Program-made: the position numbers and the translations under genes
The notes under the pieces: model-generated
The model's input: only the letters and a program-made list of their open reading frames with translations
Databases searched by the model: none
Told to the model about the DNA's origin: nothing
In this document: one piece after another, positions 1-12,220 of the stretch
Layout: each line of letters begins with the position of its first letter
Numbering within the stretch: position 1 is the stretch's first letter
Assembly: GCA_013397435.1 (NCBI GenBank)
Contig: VZRG01000355.1
Span: 487,349 to 551,348, forward strand
Origin: Erythrocercus mccallii
Taxonomy: Eukaryota > Chordata > Aves > Passeriformes > Dicruridae
Reading direction: 5' to 3'
DNA length: 64,000 nt

Positions 1-3000
1 ATTATTACTGCCTAAGGAAGCAATAAAAATTTAACATTTACCATCGGAAAACACCTGCAGAGATTAAATTAAAACTAGATTATATGCTTATCAGTTATAT
101 GTTACGAAAGCAAACTCTTTAGGGATTAACATAAAAATCATTGTTATCAAAATCTTATTAAAAGCTTCAGTTAATACTCTCCATTTTGCACCTCCACTAC
201 TCAAGCGTTCTCTGTGTGTGACTTATTGAGTCTTTGTGCAGCTGTAGAGAGGGGAGGCAGGGCAGCCTCACTGACAGCTTTGCTATGGCCTCCGCAAACG
301 CCTGCCCTGATATTTGGATTTGTTGTTAAAAGCTGACCGCAGGTACCACTTGTCCTTCCCTCTCTGATCCTGGCTGCTCTCTGAAGAGCTCTCCACACTG
401 CATGCTTTGTTTCTTGAGCATGGCACCAAGGCAGGCTCCAGGTTTCCTCATGGAGTTCTACTGGGAATTACTCTGAAGAGCACTTGTCCTTCCTGCTGAA
501 CTCGTTCTTCAGTATGGTCAGCAGGACCAAGACAAGGGATTTTCAAAGGCTAAAAGATGAGGACAAGGAGCTGCTGTTGCTGCTAAGCAGATGGTCTTGT
601 GTTTAGTTTGTGCAACTTTTGGCACATTCCAAACATGCTGCAGAAAAGAGAGATTGAGAGGCAACTGGGCTGGAGTTGATCTTTGACCTGGAAATTCAAA
701 ATGCTTCTGGATTTGGGCTTTGCTGCCACCAATGATAGAGAAGCTTAGAGTGCAGATAATCTACATGCTCTGGCTCGAAGAAGACATGCAGATCCTACCT
801 GTGCCTGATTTGCACAGTGGTTAGGGTTTATTTCTCCATCTGCTATTACAGTGACCCCTTTCCCTCTAGGCATTAGAAGCAACCTGCCTTGGGCCTATTC
901 CAAACTGTGTATGGGAGGGTATCACTCATGAATAGCCTGAATTGCTTAGGTGAAGGCCCAGGCCAAAACCTCTTTTGACTGCACAGATCCTGCCAGGTTT
1001 GGTGGATCTGGAGAAGGTCATACTAAGAAGAGGTTAGGACCATTGTTTCTGTGATTTTAAAATAACCAGAGTCATGGGGTTTACCAAAGGCCAAACCCAG
1101 AAGAGAATTAAGGAGTGTCAGACCCTGGTTTCCTCAAAACATTTATTCTGAAGACAAATATGATGTAGAGAACCCTTTTTTCCAACCCCTCACCATCTCC
1201 TCTAATGTGCTGGCACAGACTGTAACATTTAGTTAAGTGAATGAGGAGTGTTGGCAGAATCCAACTTAAAAAAAAACAGCAACAAACCCCAAGAACAACA
1301 TAGGTTTATAGAAATAAACAAAATAGTGCATAGACCTGTGCGGTGGGGAATCCAGAGCCAAAGCTGACCCAAAGAAAGGGAACAGAAATGGCTGGAGCTT
1401 GCTTTGTAGGGAAAAAAAAGTCTGTGCAACCATGGCCTAACATTTTAAGTAATAACAATTTACTGGCCCAGCTGATTTTCTCTGAAAGAGGTTAAGGAGT
1501 GTTCAAACAAGTACATCCAGATCAGAGGGGTGGTAACCTATTGCTGGGCAATGCTCACCAGCCTCTGGGCAGACTCGGGGAGGACTGTGCTGTCAACAGA
1601 GCTGGATTTGGGAGGAGACACATGTCCACAGCCTGACTTGCAGCACTGTTGCAGCCTAACCCAGGCCTGCCATATGTCTCCCTCTCGGAAGAGCTGGAGT
1701 GTGCACTTTGCCTTTCCTCATGCCTGCAGGGACAGGCTGTACATTAGCATTTTTATAACAGGCTCTCCTTTGAGGGGAGGTAATGGCCAGACCCAGTCAC
1801 TTCAGCACCAGCCACAGCTGCATCCCAATTCTGTGTGGAATCCTGAGTTCTGTCATTTTACTTGGACAAATCACCATATTTAACTTGGAAAAATCTTGCT
1901 CATCCTCTCTTGCTCCTCTTTCAGGCTCCGAACAATGTGAATTATTGACGGGGGATTTAAGGTTTCATTTTTCAAAAATGACGCACATTTTTGTATATAC
2001 ATATCTATAGCCAAGATGTAGAAACTCCTTAACTGTAGTCTGAATTTTCCATCATCATTATGCTAAATAATTCACTTCTGCTACCACTAGAGGTATAACA
2101 TTCACTTGAACAAATACCAAAGGAAACATTTTGTTGGAAACCTTGCCCATATTAATATTTCATTTTTCAAATAATATTTTTGATCTGGGTTCTTTTGGAG
2201 GCCTCAGCCTACTTTGCCTATTCCTGTTGGGCAGCCTTTCTTTTATTGAAGTACAGCTGGCTACTCTCAAGATGAAATGCCACTTTGTGATGAAAGGGTA
2301 CAGAATTGAGTGCTCATTTAAATGGCATAAAAAGCTAAATTATAGTATCAGTCATTGTATCAATCATCTGTGACTACCTCATGTGCTGCCTTGTACCAAC
2401 ACATTTGTAAGTCTCATTCCACATCAATTCTGAAGTGCAAACATAACAAATTTTATTTTAAATAACTTTGCTTTTTTCCCCCCGATGTAATAACCAGCTC
2501 TCAAATATAATCTCCCTCTTGAAAGTCATGAAAATGTCAGTGGGGACAAGGGTAGCAATGAAGTTCCCAGATTTCCTTTGGCACTGGTAGGAGAATTGCT
2601 GCATAACCTGGGTTTTCACAGCAGACCTGCAGGGCCTCTGTGGTCTGAGTGCAGCCCAAGGGATCTAAATTACACCTGCCCACAGCCTGGTGAGAACCTA
2701 CTCTTTGTTTGAAGTTTGTAACCCTTCTTTCAAAATGTCCTGCCATGCTCAGAGCCAGGCTCTGCCCAGGGGGTGCTGGGAGCCTTAGGGAGGTTTCTGC
2801 AGGCACTGCCTACTGTGCCACCACCACCAGCTCTCTGCTGCCTTCCACATGACCCCCTTCGCCTTCCCATTGCAGTTCCACGTGCTGCTTCCCACCTCCC
2901 CCTCAGCTGTGCCTGAGCAGCCCAGCCAGACAAAAGCACCAGCTCGGGAAGGAGCGTGGGGACAGTGAGTGACACCAGCCAGAGCTACAGACCTGCATGG

Positions 3001-6000
3001 AGAGCAAGCCCCAAAGGGCCTTCCTGCCACGTTCTCCTTGCAGGGCTGCACCCACCTCACCCCAGGGAGAAGTGGAAGAAAGCAGGAAACAGTATCATAA
3101 ATGCTGGAGTGAGAGATATCTTTCACCTGTTTTGTGAAGTTTAATTTGTTAGTTTGGGTAAAATTGCAGTGTTCAGAAGATAATAGTGTGATGGTTAGAC
3201 TGAAATGTGGGCTTTAATTTAAAATCCCCTGCAGTGCAGCATGGTGTACCCTCTGTTTATAGGCACTCTGCTACTAGTCACAGGAAAATTATTTTGGAGA
3301 GAAAATAGTGAAAGAAGACACCAGATGATCTCAGAAGTTTTTCTCTAAAATGAAATTTTGAGAAAATTATTGATTGCTTGAAGCATTTAATTACTGTAAA
3401 AGTAGGCTTTAGCTGGGAAAGGTGTTCCCAGCTAAAAGTGGAGCACAGTAAGTGAAGCACAGATCCTCATAAAACTTCTGGCATAGTGCAGTCTTTCCCC
3501 AATATAACACTAATAGCATAGTTCAGTATAGAGCACATACATATTGTAGTTAGTGTATTCTTATTTTTAGGTTTTTTTGTACTTTTGGTAGTAATACTGA
3601 TAAATTCACCAAAGTCTTATTACACTCATAAGAAATATTTTATTAAGAGAAACAATGAGCAGCTGGGATACTTTGTTTTATATTAGGATAAAAGTCAATA
3701 AAGTAATATCACTAAAATTATAGCAATGGGAAATAAAAATTAGATCCATGGAATTTAGTGAAAACAACAGCCCTGTTGTCTGACCTTATTTCTGCCCTCT
3801 ACACAGCCATTAGCAAGACTGTGCCATTTATATACAGGTTCCTCCTATTGCAAGCCCAATCTTAGGCAGTAAATTCAACTGCCAGTATTTTCACTGAAGC
3901 AATTGCATTTAGAATAAAGTTAGCAACATACTTTCTCCCAAAAATCAAGAAAACATGTGGCAACCTTGTATCCTTTGTCCACAATTTTGGTAACTCTTTC
4001 CAATGATACAGTTTAGAGTCAAGTTGACCTTTATGGGTTTCTCGGCTAAGGCAACAGTTACATAAAAAGGATGAATGAGCAACAACAAAAGAAGAAGGCT
4101 GGGATCATATAATCTGAACACCAGAACTGCCTGCACTTTTACTTTACTATTTCAGTGAGGGAGGCAGCACTGAAGAATAAAGCTCGTAACTTTAACTAAA
4201 GAAATGGAAGTTCTGCTTTCATTTCTGCCTTTTATTCCCTGTATCGTCCTAAGTCATTTAAGACCAGACCACAAATGTTACCTGATATAGATTAAAAAGG
4301 CAGAAAGCATACAATTAAAAAGAACAAAAACCAAACCAAACCTGTTACCAATAGTGAAAATTCTGCTGGGTGGTAAAGAAAAGGGGGCATGCAGCAGTCA
4401 AGGTGATTTTCAATGACAGAAGTACTTTTGGCTCCTACTGATTAGACACTGATTTCTTCCTCAGTGAATGAGAATAAAATACTGTCACCATGTGAAACAT
4501 GTTGGATGTGAATTGGTTTATATGACTGTTAACAGTTGGGACTAATATCTATCACTAAACTAAAATATTGGCAACTACACCAGTAACAGGAGAGTGTCTC
4601 TGTTCCTCAGTCTTGCTGGCTGGTTGTGCTCCCTCTTTTAGTTTTTACTAAGATACAAAAAGCTCAATTTTTCAAACAAACAAATAATTTAATTATTACA
4701 AGAGATATGACATGCCCATAACCACGGCTGGTAGAAGTGTTTCCATTTGTTATGATCCTAGATCAGTTCTGGGCTCATCTGGAGAGCTCCTTCCAGGAAG
4801 GTGATACTTGGGTTTTAGGGGACTTTCTTTCCTTTCTCTGCAGGATTCTGAGGCAGACATCTGGGATGGCTTAAAGAACTGGATAAAGTTTGGGTCCCCT
4901 TGGGGGAGCAGCAAAGCATCCCTAGCCTTTGAAGCCAGAATTTCTTACTTTCTTCACTGAGTTTGCAAAAATTGACCTGTTTGTCCCTCTCTCCCAAGAT
5001 TCAAAAAGGAAGGGACTCTTTTGGAGAGGCAGCAGACTGGCCTCAATGCCACTCAAGCCAACAGAGTTTTTGTTCAGTTGCTGTATTTGAGGCCTGCCTA
5101 CTTCTGTTTTTTAACTGTTCTTAAAATATTTTTGCGCTAACAATGCAGAATATTAGCACACATAAATCTGCTGGGCTTGCTGAAACAGTTTGCTTATAGT
5201 TTCATTGACCTTGACAGCAATAAACAACAGTGTTTCTAGAGGGAGAACTGAGTTTTTCTGTATGTTTGTTGTGCTAGTTCTTGGTTCAAGATTTTTTTCC
5301 CACAATTCTCCATTAAAATTTGCTTAATGGCCTGTGTGACACAGTGAGTGATGCTGAAATCCTCTGATGTCTTTTGGAAATGCAATAGAAGCAATTTCCA
5401 GCCCATGTCACAAGAAATTTGCATGTTCCAATGAATAAAAATTAAGATGAAAGCAGGATGTGTGGGAAGACCTGGTAGTGACAGAATCATTCCCAGCTGC
5501 TTTCTTGGTTGCAGAGTAATCACAAAATGAGGATTTTACCAAGCTTGTTTAATCCTCATCACTGGATTTTGGAAGGATGTGGCCACTGCCAGCTGCCTTG
5601 CTGAGTTATGTGCATGTTCTGTAGCACTGGAAAACTCATGATTAGGCTCTGACCAGAAAACAAACCTCATTGAGAACTGTCACCAAACTCCTAAAGTCCA
5701 CTGTAGGCAGAGTCCCATTTCTTAGATGAGCTGGCTTGGTTTTAGTGGTGTTAAGGAAAAGTTCTATTCGGAGGCCGAAGGCAGAGTGTAGCCCTGGCCT
5801 TTGAAAGCAGATCACACTCTTTTGCCTATGGGAAAGGAGCAGCTGAGGATAATCTTGCATACAGGCAGCTCAGTGTAGTGTTTCAAGGAAAGCTTCATAA
5901 AAGATAAGATTCTCATTTTGTACTTTGACAAAGAGATGCACTGACTGCAGGAGTCTCCATGTTACACTCACAGCAAGTACAGCAGTTTTCCCACTGCAGC

Positions 6001-8387
6001 ACTGCCCCACCTCGTTTTATTGCCCTCCCCATTTGCCACACCACCAGCTCCAGGGAGCTGGGGCTGCTGCAGATATACAGTCCCAGAGCCTGGAAGCAAA
6101 GAGCTCACGGGAGAGCTTTCTGAGTGTATGCAAGCAATAGGAAGTTAAGAGTCTGCTTTTTCTTGAAAATAGTGAAAAAGTAAGAAAAGTATTATAGCTG
6201 TATCTGGTATACAGTAAGGCTTTAAATTTGTGTTTACTTACCTTTCAAGTGTTCCACATATGCTGTATTTGACCAGAGGTTTGCAAACGTGGCCCTAGGA
6301 GGGTTGCAGGGGTAATTGGCTGGCAGCCTAGGACTTCGTTTAATTAGCAAGGAATGCACCGGCCCTAACTGCATTCCCTGCAGGAGCTACAACACACATG
6401 GATGGCTACAGGTGCTGTCCTGCTTGTTCCTCAGGCCCAGGGACTACTCTTCTTCAGGCAGGAGTACTGCATGCTTCCATTTGCTTTTGGAAAAGAATAA
6501 ATTTGGATATCACTATGAAGACAGAAGTCTTTTTATTTTCTGTTTTTTGCTCTGCCATATAATGACAGGCAGTATCATCAAATTTAGGGTCCTACTGCCC
6601 TCTTGATACATGAACCCCTTGCTGCCATAACCTTGCTGGATTCATTATTTAATGCCTCTTTGATTAACCATTTTGGGACAGTTGGGCCTGACTCTGACTA
6701 GCATCAGCTGCTGATCTTCCTGAGTTCATCTGGAGTTTCAAGTGATTGATACCTCAGAGAATTAAGCTCAAAGTGCACTAGGCGAGACTGCCTAGAGCTG
6801 AAGCACCCACAGTCAAAGCCCATTAACTGGAATGTCTGTGTTTCACTGAAAGTCTTTTTGGAAAGCTGAGGCTAATTTTTCCTTTGTTTCCACCATTCTG
6901 AAGCGTTCTGCCTTGATACACTCAGATGTGATATACTGTTCTGGTTTTTTTAAGCACTCTGATGGCTAAATGTTCTCTTTAGAGGTAATTTCTGAATAAT
7001 GAAAAAAAAAGTTAACTTCTATTTTTATGGTGATTTTAGCTTTATCAGGTGATTGTTTTCCTGAGACATAATTCAGGTAAGCTCCTGTTATGTGTATCAA
7101 AGGGTAATTTATGGTTTCAATGCATTAAGTTATGTATTTTGCATCATGGAGGCTCCTCCTCAAGAACAGCAATAGAAGTTTGCTTCTCCCTTTGCTTGTT
7201 TCCCTTCTGTTGTATGCTTGCTTTTTCATAACTACTTTTCAAAGGTTTGTTCCTTTATTTTGCCTCTATCCATATGTTTTCCTGCATTTTATTTTCTCTG
7301 TTATCCGTGTTCCTTAATGTGTGAACACTGAGAAGACCCGAGAAATTGGAGAAGGGAAAAGGCTTTGTGACCACTTAGCTGGAAACCCCTAGGCATTGTG
7401 CTGAGATACAAACCCCTGAGGGACACAGACCAGTCTCAGTGACTGCCTTTGCAGAACACCCGCACCACCAGGGGTGCTATACAACTCAAGACACCCCCTG
7501 CCTTAGTGCAAGTGTAACCATTTTCCTCTATTTTTCATTTTAACCTACTCCTAAGCTGAGAATACAAGTGCTGTGGAAACCTTGATTTACGAGTAGTTCC
7601 TCACAGATTTCCACTGTGCCAGACTGTCACTAGGCTTTTGTGGTCTTCCCCCTTAAATTTTTAATTTCCTTTCATATATATATATATATATATGAGACCT
7701 GTCCCCAGCATTGATTATCCACCTCATCCTTTTCCCTTCCCCCTTGTCTGCTGCTTTCTTCTCCCTTCTGCTTTTCTGCTGGATGGTAAAATGAGGGAGC
7801 AGGATGTGTGTGCTGGGAGGAAAGAGGAGCTTACACAGGGGATGGCAGGAGAGTGGGGCTGCTGGGGATAAGGGACAAGCTGCCTGCCCCTGGCTCTGTG
7901 GTGATGCAGTGCATTGTGCAAGGCTGCAGAAGTGTTGGGGTGATGAATGAACTTGTTGTGACATGGGAAAGGGCTGGCACAAACTCCCAGTTCAGTTGGA
8001 TTTTCCTTGCAAACACAATGGGTTTAGCTGAATAAGGAATAATTGAAGTTTGAAAATGTTTGGATGAGAATAGGCATTATCACAGCCTTTTTAAAATAAA
8101 AGGGTGAGCATAATCACAATTGGAAACTTTTGTCCTTTATATGAATGTTGAATATAAAATCTTTTATTGCAAATACTATTTTTTAAAAGTTAAAATGAGT
8201 GACTTAAGGGTGGAGTTTCTAGTTTTTCTTTTTGTTTGGTTTTCCTTGCTGTCTGAGGTAAATAGTTATTTTCACTCGGAGACCAGTTGTTTGGTTGCTT
8301 TGTCTTCCTTTTTTTTGTAGAAAGTACTGAATTATTACTGGGGACTGATGAGCATTTTGACTAATAATAGGGACAGCTACATTTTCT
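1..8387. other. Intergenic DNA, no gene recognised
   Basis: This is AT-rich sequence with frequent stops in all frames. Open stretches are mostly under about 120 codons, and none shows a domain I recognise or an exon-like acceptor-ORF-donor structure. There is no CpG-rich promoter-like segment. Apart from the (AT)n microsatellite listed separately I see no clear repeat family. Distal regulatory elements upstream of the downstream gene could be present but cannot be recognised from sequence alone. Confidence 0.6.
7674..7693. repeat. (AT)10 microsatellite
   Basis: An uninterrupted AT dinucleotide run of 20 bp sits in intergenic DNA. It is a simple repeat and likely length-polymorphic. Confidence 0.9.
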
Positions 8388-8393
8388 ACCCTT
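8388..8393. repeat. Left target-site duplication of the solo LTR
   Basis: ACCCTT abuts the TG end of the LTR and is repeated without mismatch after its CA end. Confidence 0.85.
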
Positions 8394-8926
8394 TGTGGTG
8401 ATTCATTTTCTTAAATGATTGTTCTGTTCACCCCAAAATGTATAGTTCATTACTAAGTTGTAACCCTCCCCTAAGTTGTCATTCACTGTAACCCCTGTCC
8501 ATCACCTTATCCTTGATACCTTATTGCTTTACCCAACCCCTCCTACCTTCAGTATCCCATTGGTCCAAGCCTTGGGTCCCCTCCCCCGCGGGAATTTTTC
8601 TTAAGTAGATGCACGAGGGATTGAGCTCTCTGGGCCCTCCGGTGCTCTCTCTGCAGTGCCTGCCTCTTGCTCTCTCCTGTGGGAGCCATGCTCCCTCCCG
8701 GTGTGGGACCCCCGAATAAACCTCACCTAATCAACACCCTCAGAAGCCGTGTCGTGTCTTGCCTGCTTGTATGCTGCCATTAGCAGTTGAAGAACCAAGA
8801 AAACCTCTCCCCAAAAGCTCCGGTAAGGCTCTCGTACCTCCTCTTCCTTCCTGGACCCAGAGGAATGTTGCCCTCAACCCCTGCAGCTGCTAGCCGAGCC
8901 CAAAAGGAGCAGGGGGAAACGCAACA
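8394..8926 (+). mobile_element. Solo LTR of an endogenous retrovirus (533 bp) with 6-bp target-site duplication
   Basis: The element begins TGTGGTG and ends CAACA, so it has the retroviral TG...CA termini. It is bracketed by a perfect direct repeat ACCCTT at 8388-8393 and 8927-8932, the expected target-site duplication. The interior has a GC-rich, CT-rich segment (about 8580-8710), then an AATAAA polyadenylation signal at 8715-8720 followed by a GT-rich stretch (about 8746-8770). That order fits U3-R-U5 in the + orientation. No internal retroviral coding sequence and no second LTR flank it, so it is best read as a solo LTR left by LTR-LTR recombination. A 6-bp duplication is common for ERVK-type and alpharetroviral elements, but the family is not assigned. 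A good TATA box is not obvious; TTAAGTA at about 8601 is a weak candidate. Confidence 0.85.
8715..8720 (+). terminator. Polyadenylation signal within the solo LTR
   Basis: AATAAA is followed about 30-50 bp later by GT-rich sequence. It marks the R/U5 side of the LTR and fixes its orientation as +. Confidence 0.65.
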
Positions 8927-8932
8927 ACCCTT
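8927..8932. repeat. Right target-site duplication of the solo LTR
   Basis: ACCCTT immediately follows the terminal CA of the LTR and is identical to the left copy. Confidence 0.85.
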
Positions 8933-10689
8933 CAAATATGAGATCAATGCTATAATTAATTGCCAAAACATAGGATTGAAATTTTCCTTGGTTTAACCTG
9001 AGCTTACACAATATTCTCTCTCTGCACAGTTATAAGTGTGGTGGCTCTAGGGAAAATGGGGGGAGGGTTGTATTGCAAAGCTCTGCCAGAAGCATCTCCT
9101 GCCCTCTGAGGGAGTCTGGAGGCAGATAGAATTGGGCAGGAGAATGCAGAGAAAGTTTGCTGCTCCATAGTGATGTGCAACACCCGGGCTCACGGCTCAG
9201 CAGGGAACAACAGGAACTGCCACACTGTTTCCAGGAACAGCCAGCAGTGCTCAGGGAGAGAGGAAAAGGCCACACACCAAATCATCTTGACTTGGTGCCT
9301 CCCCCTAGCTCTGGGTAGGGGTTTGAAAACGCAAAAGTTTCACCAAAGCTACAATGTTTATTTGTTGTTGATCACACAGTCCCATATGAATTTGTTTAAT
9401 GCCTTTTAAAATCCATTTTCAGTCTCCACAACCTCCTGAGGCACTGACTGCCACAATGCAATTATGGATGGTAGGAAGGAGTACTTCTTTTTGGGTGTGT
9501 TTGTTTTCAACCTGCTGCTAGATGTCTTTGTTGGATGCCCCCTCAGCTTTTGTACTGCAAGAGAAAGTGAACAATTATTCTGCATTTGCCCTCTCCATTT
9601 GGCATTTTACAGACTGCCATCATTTCCCTCTGCAGTCATCTTTTTTTCCCAACCTGAAGAACCTTTGTCTATTTCATTTCTTCTTGCAGTAAAACGGTTC
9701 TGTATCTCAAAAAAGATAAATGTGGGCTTTTTACTACTCCTCTCTTTTTTTTCTCCTCTCAGACAAAAGCGTCAAGGAAACCCTATACAGGAATGCCATG
9801 GTTAAAAGTTTTTTGGTGCTTCTTTGTGCCAAAATAATTAGCTTTTGGCTCTTGGAAATTATCAAAAGCTTCTGAATGGAAGAGAGAATGTTGTTCTTGT
9901 AACCCCCTCCAGCTTGAGATTGTGTCCGTATCCAAAACTAGGTAAGAGAATGCAGCAAATGAACAGAAGTGTCTGGGTTTGAAGTTTTCCTTTGTTGCCA
10001 GCAAACCTTCCAACTTAATACACAAAAAGTGAGTGAGTGCAAAAAAGTGACAAAACTGGGACCTGAGAGTTCGGGAAGTTCAGTAATTCAGTCTGTACTG
10101 AGCAAGGTCAGCAGCACTAACAGGACACAGCAGCTCCAGAGAGAGTGGGGCTGTTTTATTCTACTTAGTCCAGAAGAATAAGCATGGTATCTTCTATTAT
10201 GTCAAAACCTGAAGGGACAGAGGACTAAAACAGAGCACATTTTTATTTTAAGTTTCTGTGTTCCTATCTGGCACAAATACTTCATCTAAGAGAAGCAAAT
10301 TCAAATGTCTCCAGATCTGAGCACAACCATCTACAGGGAGCACTTTGCTGTCCTTTCAGTCTGGCAAAGTCACAAAGATCTGCCACCTTGTGCCCTTTTT
10401 TCCTACCTCGTCACATTTGAGCTGACTCTTCAAGACCTTGTACTCCTACTTCTTGCTTCCTGCTATGTCTCAGTTGTTTAGATTTCCCATCTGCTGTGTG
10501 CTGCTGGCAGTGCTGCTGCCCTGCACTGTCACCTGCCATCTCCTCTTTCTGTGCCCCTACACAGAGAGCTGCTCTCACAAGATGAGGTTGTGTCTCTGCC
10601 AAAGGTTTTCCTGGAAACTTGTTTCTTCCAAACACCTACCAGATATCTCAGGAGATGGGCTTTAACTTCCTCTTCTTCATTATCTATCT

Positions 10690-10722
10690 AAAAAAAAAAA
10701 TTATATATATATATGTATATAT
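10690..10722. repeat. Poly(A) run followed by (TA)n/TG microsatellite
   Basis: About 11 A residues run into alternating TA with TG interruptions. It is simple-sequence DNA with no gene content. Confidence 0.8.
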
Positions 10723-11249
10723 GTTTAAGATTGGAAGGATCTTTATTTTCCTATGCACTTGCTTTTCACCCTGTTTTCTGATAAGTTCCCAGGGCTGCTT
10801 GGGCCTTTCCCTCCTGTCCTGCCTCACTGTCTTGTTACCACCGCCTCATTAGATCATGGTTGAAATTAGCTGGTGAGAACTACAGGGCAGGGTTGACTCC
10901 TCTCCCCTCGGTAGTGAGGGCTCCATAACGTTTTAAGTTGTTTAAAAAAAAAAGTGAAAACAACAAAGTAAGCACTTTTGATGGGGAAACCAAGGTAGGA
11001 AGGCCAGGTACCCATGGAAAGTGCTGGTGAAGGTCTATAACAGAACCAGCGAGAGCTCATGTGGCACTAAAGCCTTGCATTGCAAGATCATTCTGTCTGC
11101 TTTTGTAACTGTCTTTAAAAACAAATAGTCTTTATGATTAAATATGGGATTCCTTTGGGGAAAAAATATTTTGTGAAAATTGCTTATAGGAAAATGCAAT
11201 GATTTTATACAGTGTTTTCTGTATCATTTTTGCTTGTTTTGGGGGAACT

Positions 11250-11287
11250 AAATCATAACATAAATCATAAAACATAAATCATAAACA
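11250..11287. repeat. Short AT-rich tandem repeat, about 3 copies of a 12-14 bp unit
   Basis: Three successive copies of a unit like AAATCATAA(A)CAT are visible, differing by one or two A residues. It is a minor local tandem duplication. Confidence 0.7.
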
Positions 11288-12200
11288 TAGTCATGGAAGT
11301 GTTTGATTTCAGTAAGATGCTGATGATCTGTTAAGGATATGTTGGAAATGTTAATGTTCATCCCTAAATGATAATAATATTTCCAGTAAGTTACTTTAGG
11401 TGCCCTCAGCACAGAGTTAACATCCCATGGAGTAGTCTCCCATCAATATTTTGGAGACTGTCCCTAACTTTTTTTTTTAAAACACAGGGTGCCATGCCTG
11501 CGAGGGACAGTGGGTGTTCCCAGTGCAATGAAATGATGGTGAGAGGTGAAAGGTAACTTGCTGAGCTGAAATCAGAGGACTGAGGCTCCCTAAGGCTTCC
11601 AGCAAGATCTGGTCTGCTTTGCATCAGACACAAACAGTATGTTCAATGCAATCAGGTTAGCTAAACTTTCTCAGTGGGAGACTCTTTGAACTCTGCAAGG
11701 GAGAATTTCTGTTACAGGCAAGCCATGTATATAGTAAAAAAATCATAACTGTGTCCAGAAATGAAACAGCCAAGTGTGGCTTTTGCTTTATGATAAATCC
11801 TGTTGGTTCAGAGCAAGTCTCCAGCCCATGAGTATTCTTTGCAATAAAATAAATGCTGATAGGTAATAGATGAAACAGTGTGAACTTCTCACTTGGTGGC
11901 ACAAATCTGTGTAGCAGTGCCTGAGAAAACAACTCTCCTAACCAGTCCCTGTTGGCTCCAGTCTATTTAAACATATGTATTTTCAGGTTTCAGTTTTGGT
12001 AATGATATGTTGCTTTTATGACTCTTTCTCACAGGAACCCAAGCAGAAGGATGTAGTTTTCCTCAGAAATGGAAATTTTTTAGTCTGTCTTTATATTTTA
12101 CATTGTAGAATGTAATAAAATTCAAATCCTGCCACTTGCGCATTCATTTAATTCATATTGTTGCTTTCCACATTGGTAATACTCTGGAATTCTTTTTCTG

Positions 12201-12220
12201 TTTTTTTTTTTTTCTTTTTT
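12201..12220. repeat. Poly(T) tract
   Basis: T13 followed by C and T6. It could be the A-tail of an old minus-strand retroposon or simple slippage, and I see no retroposon body attached. Confidence 0.75.
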
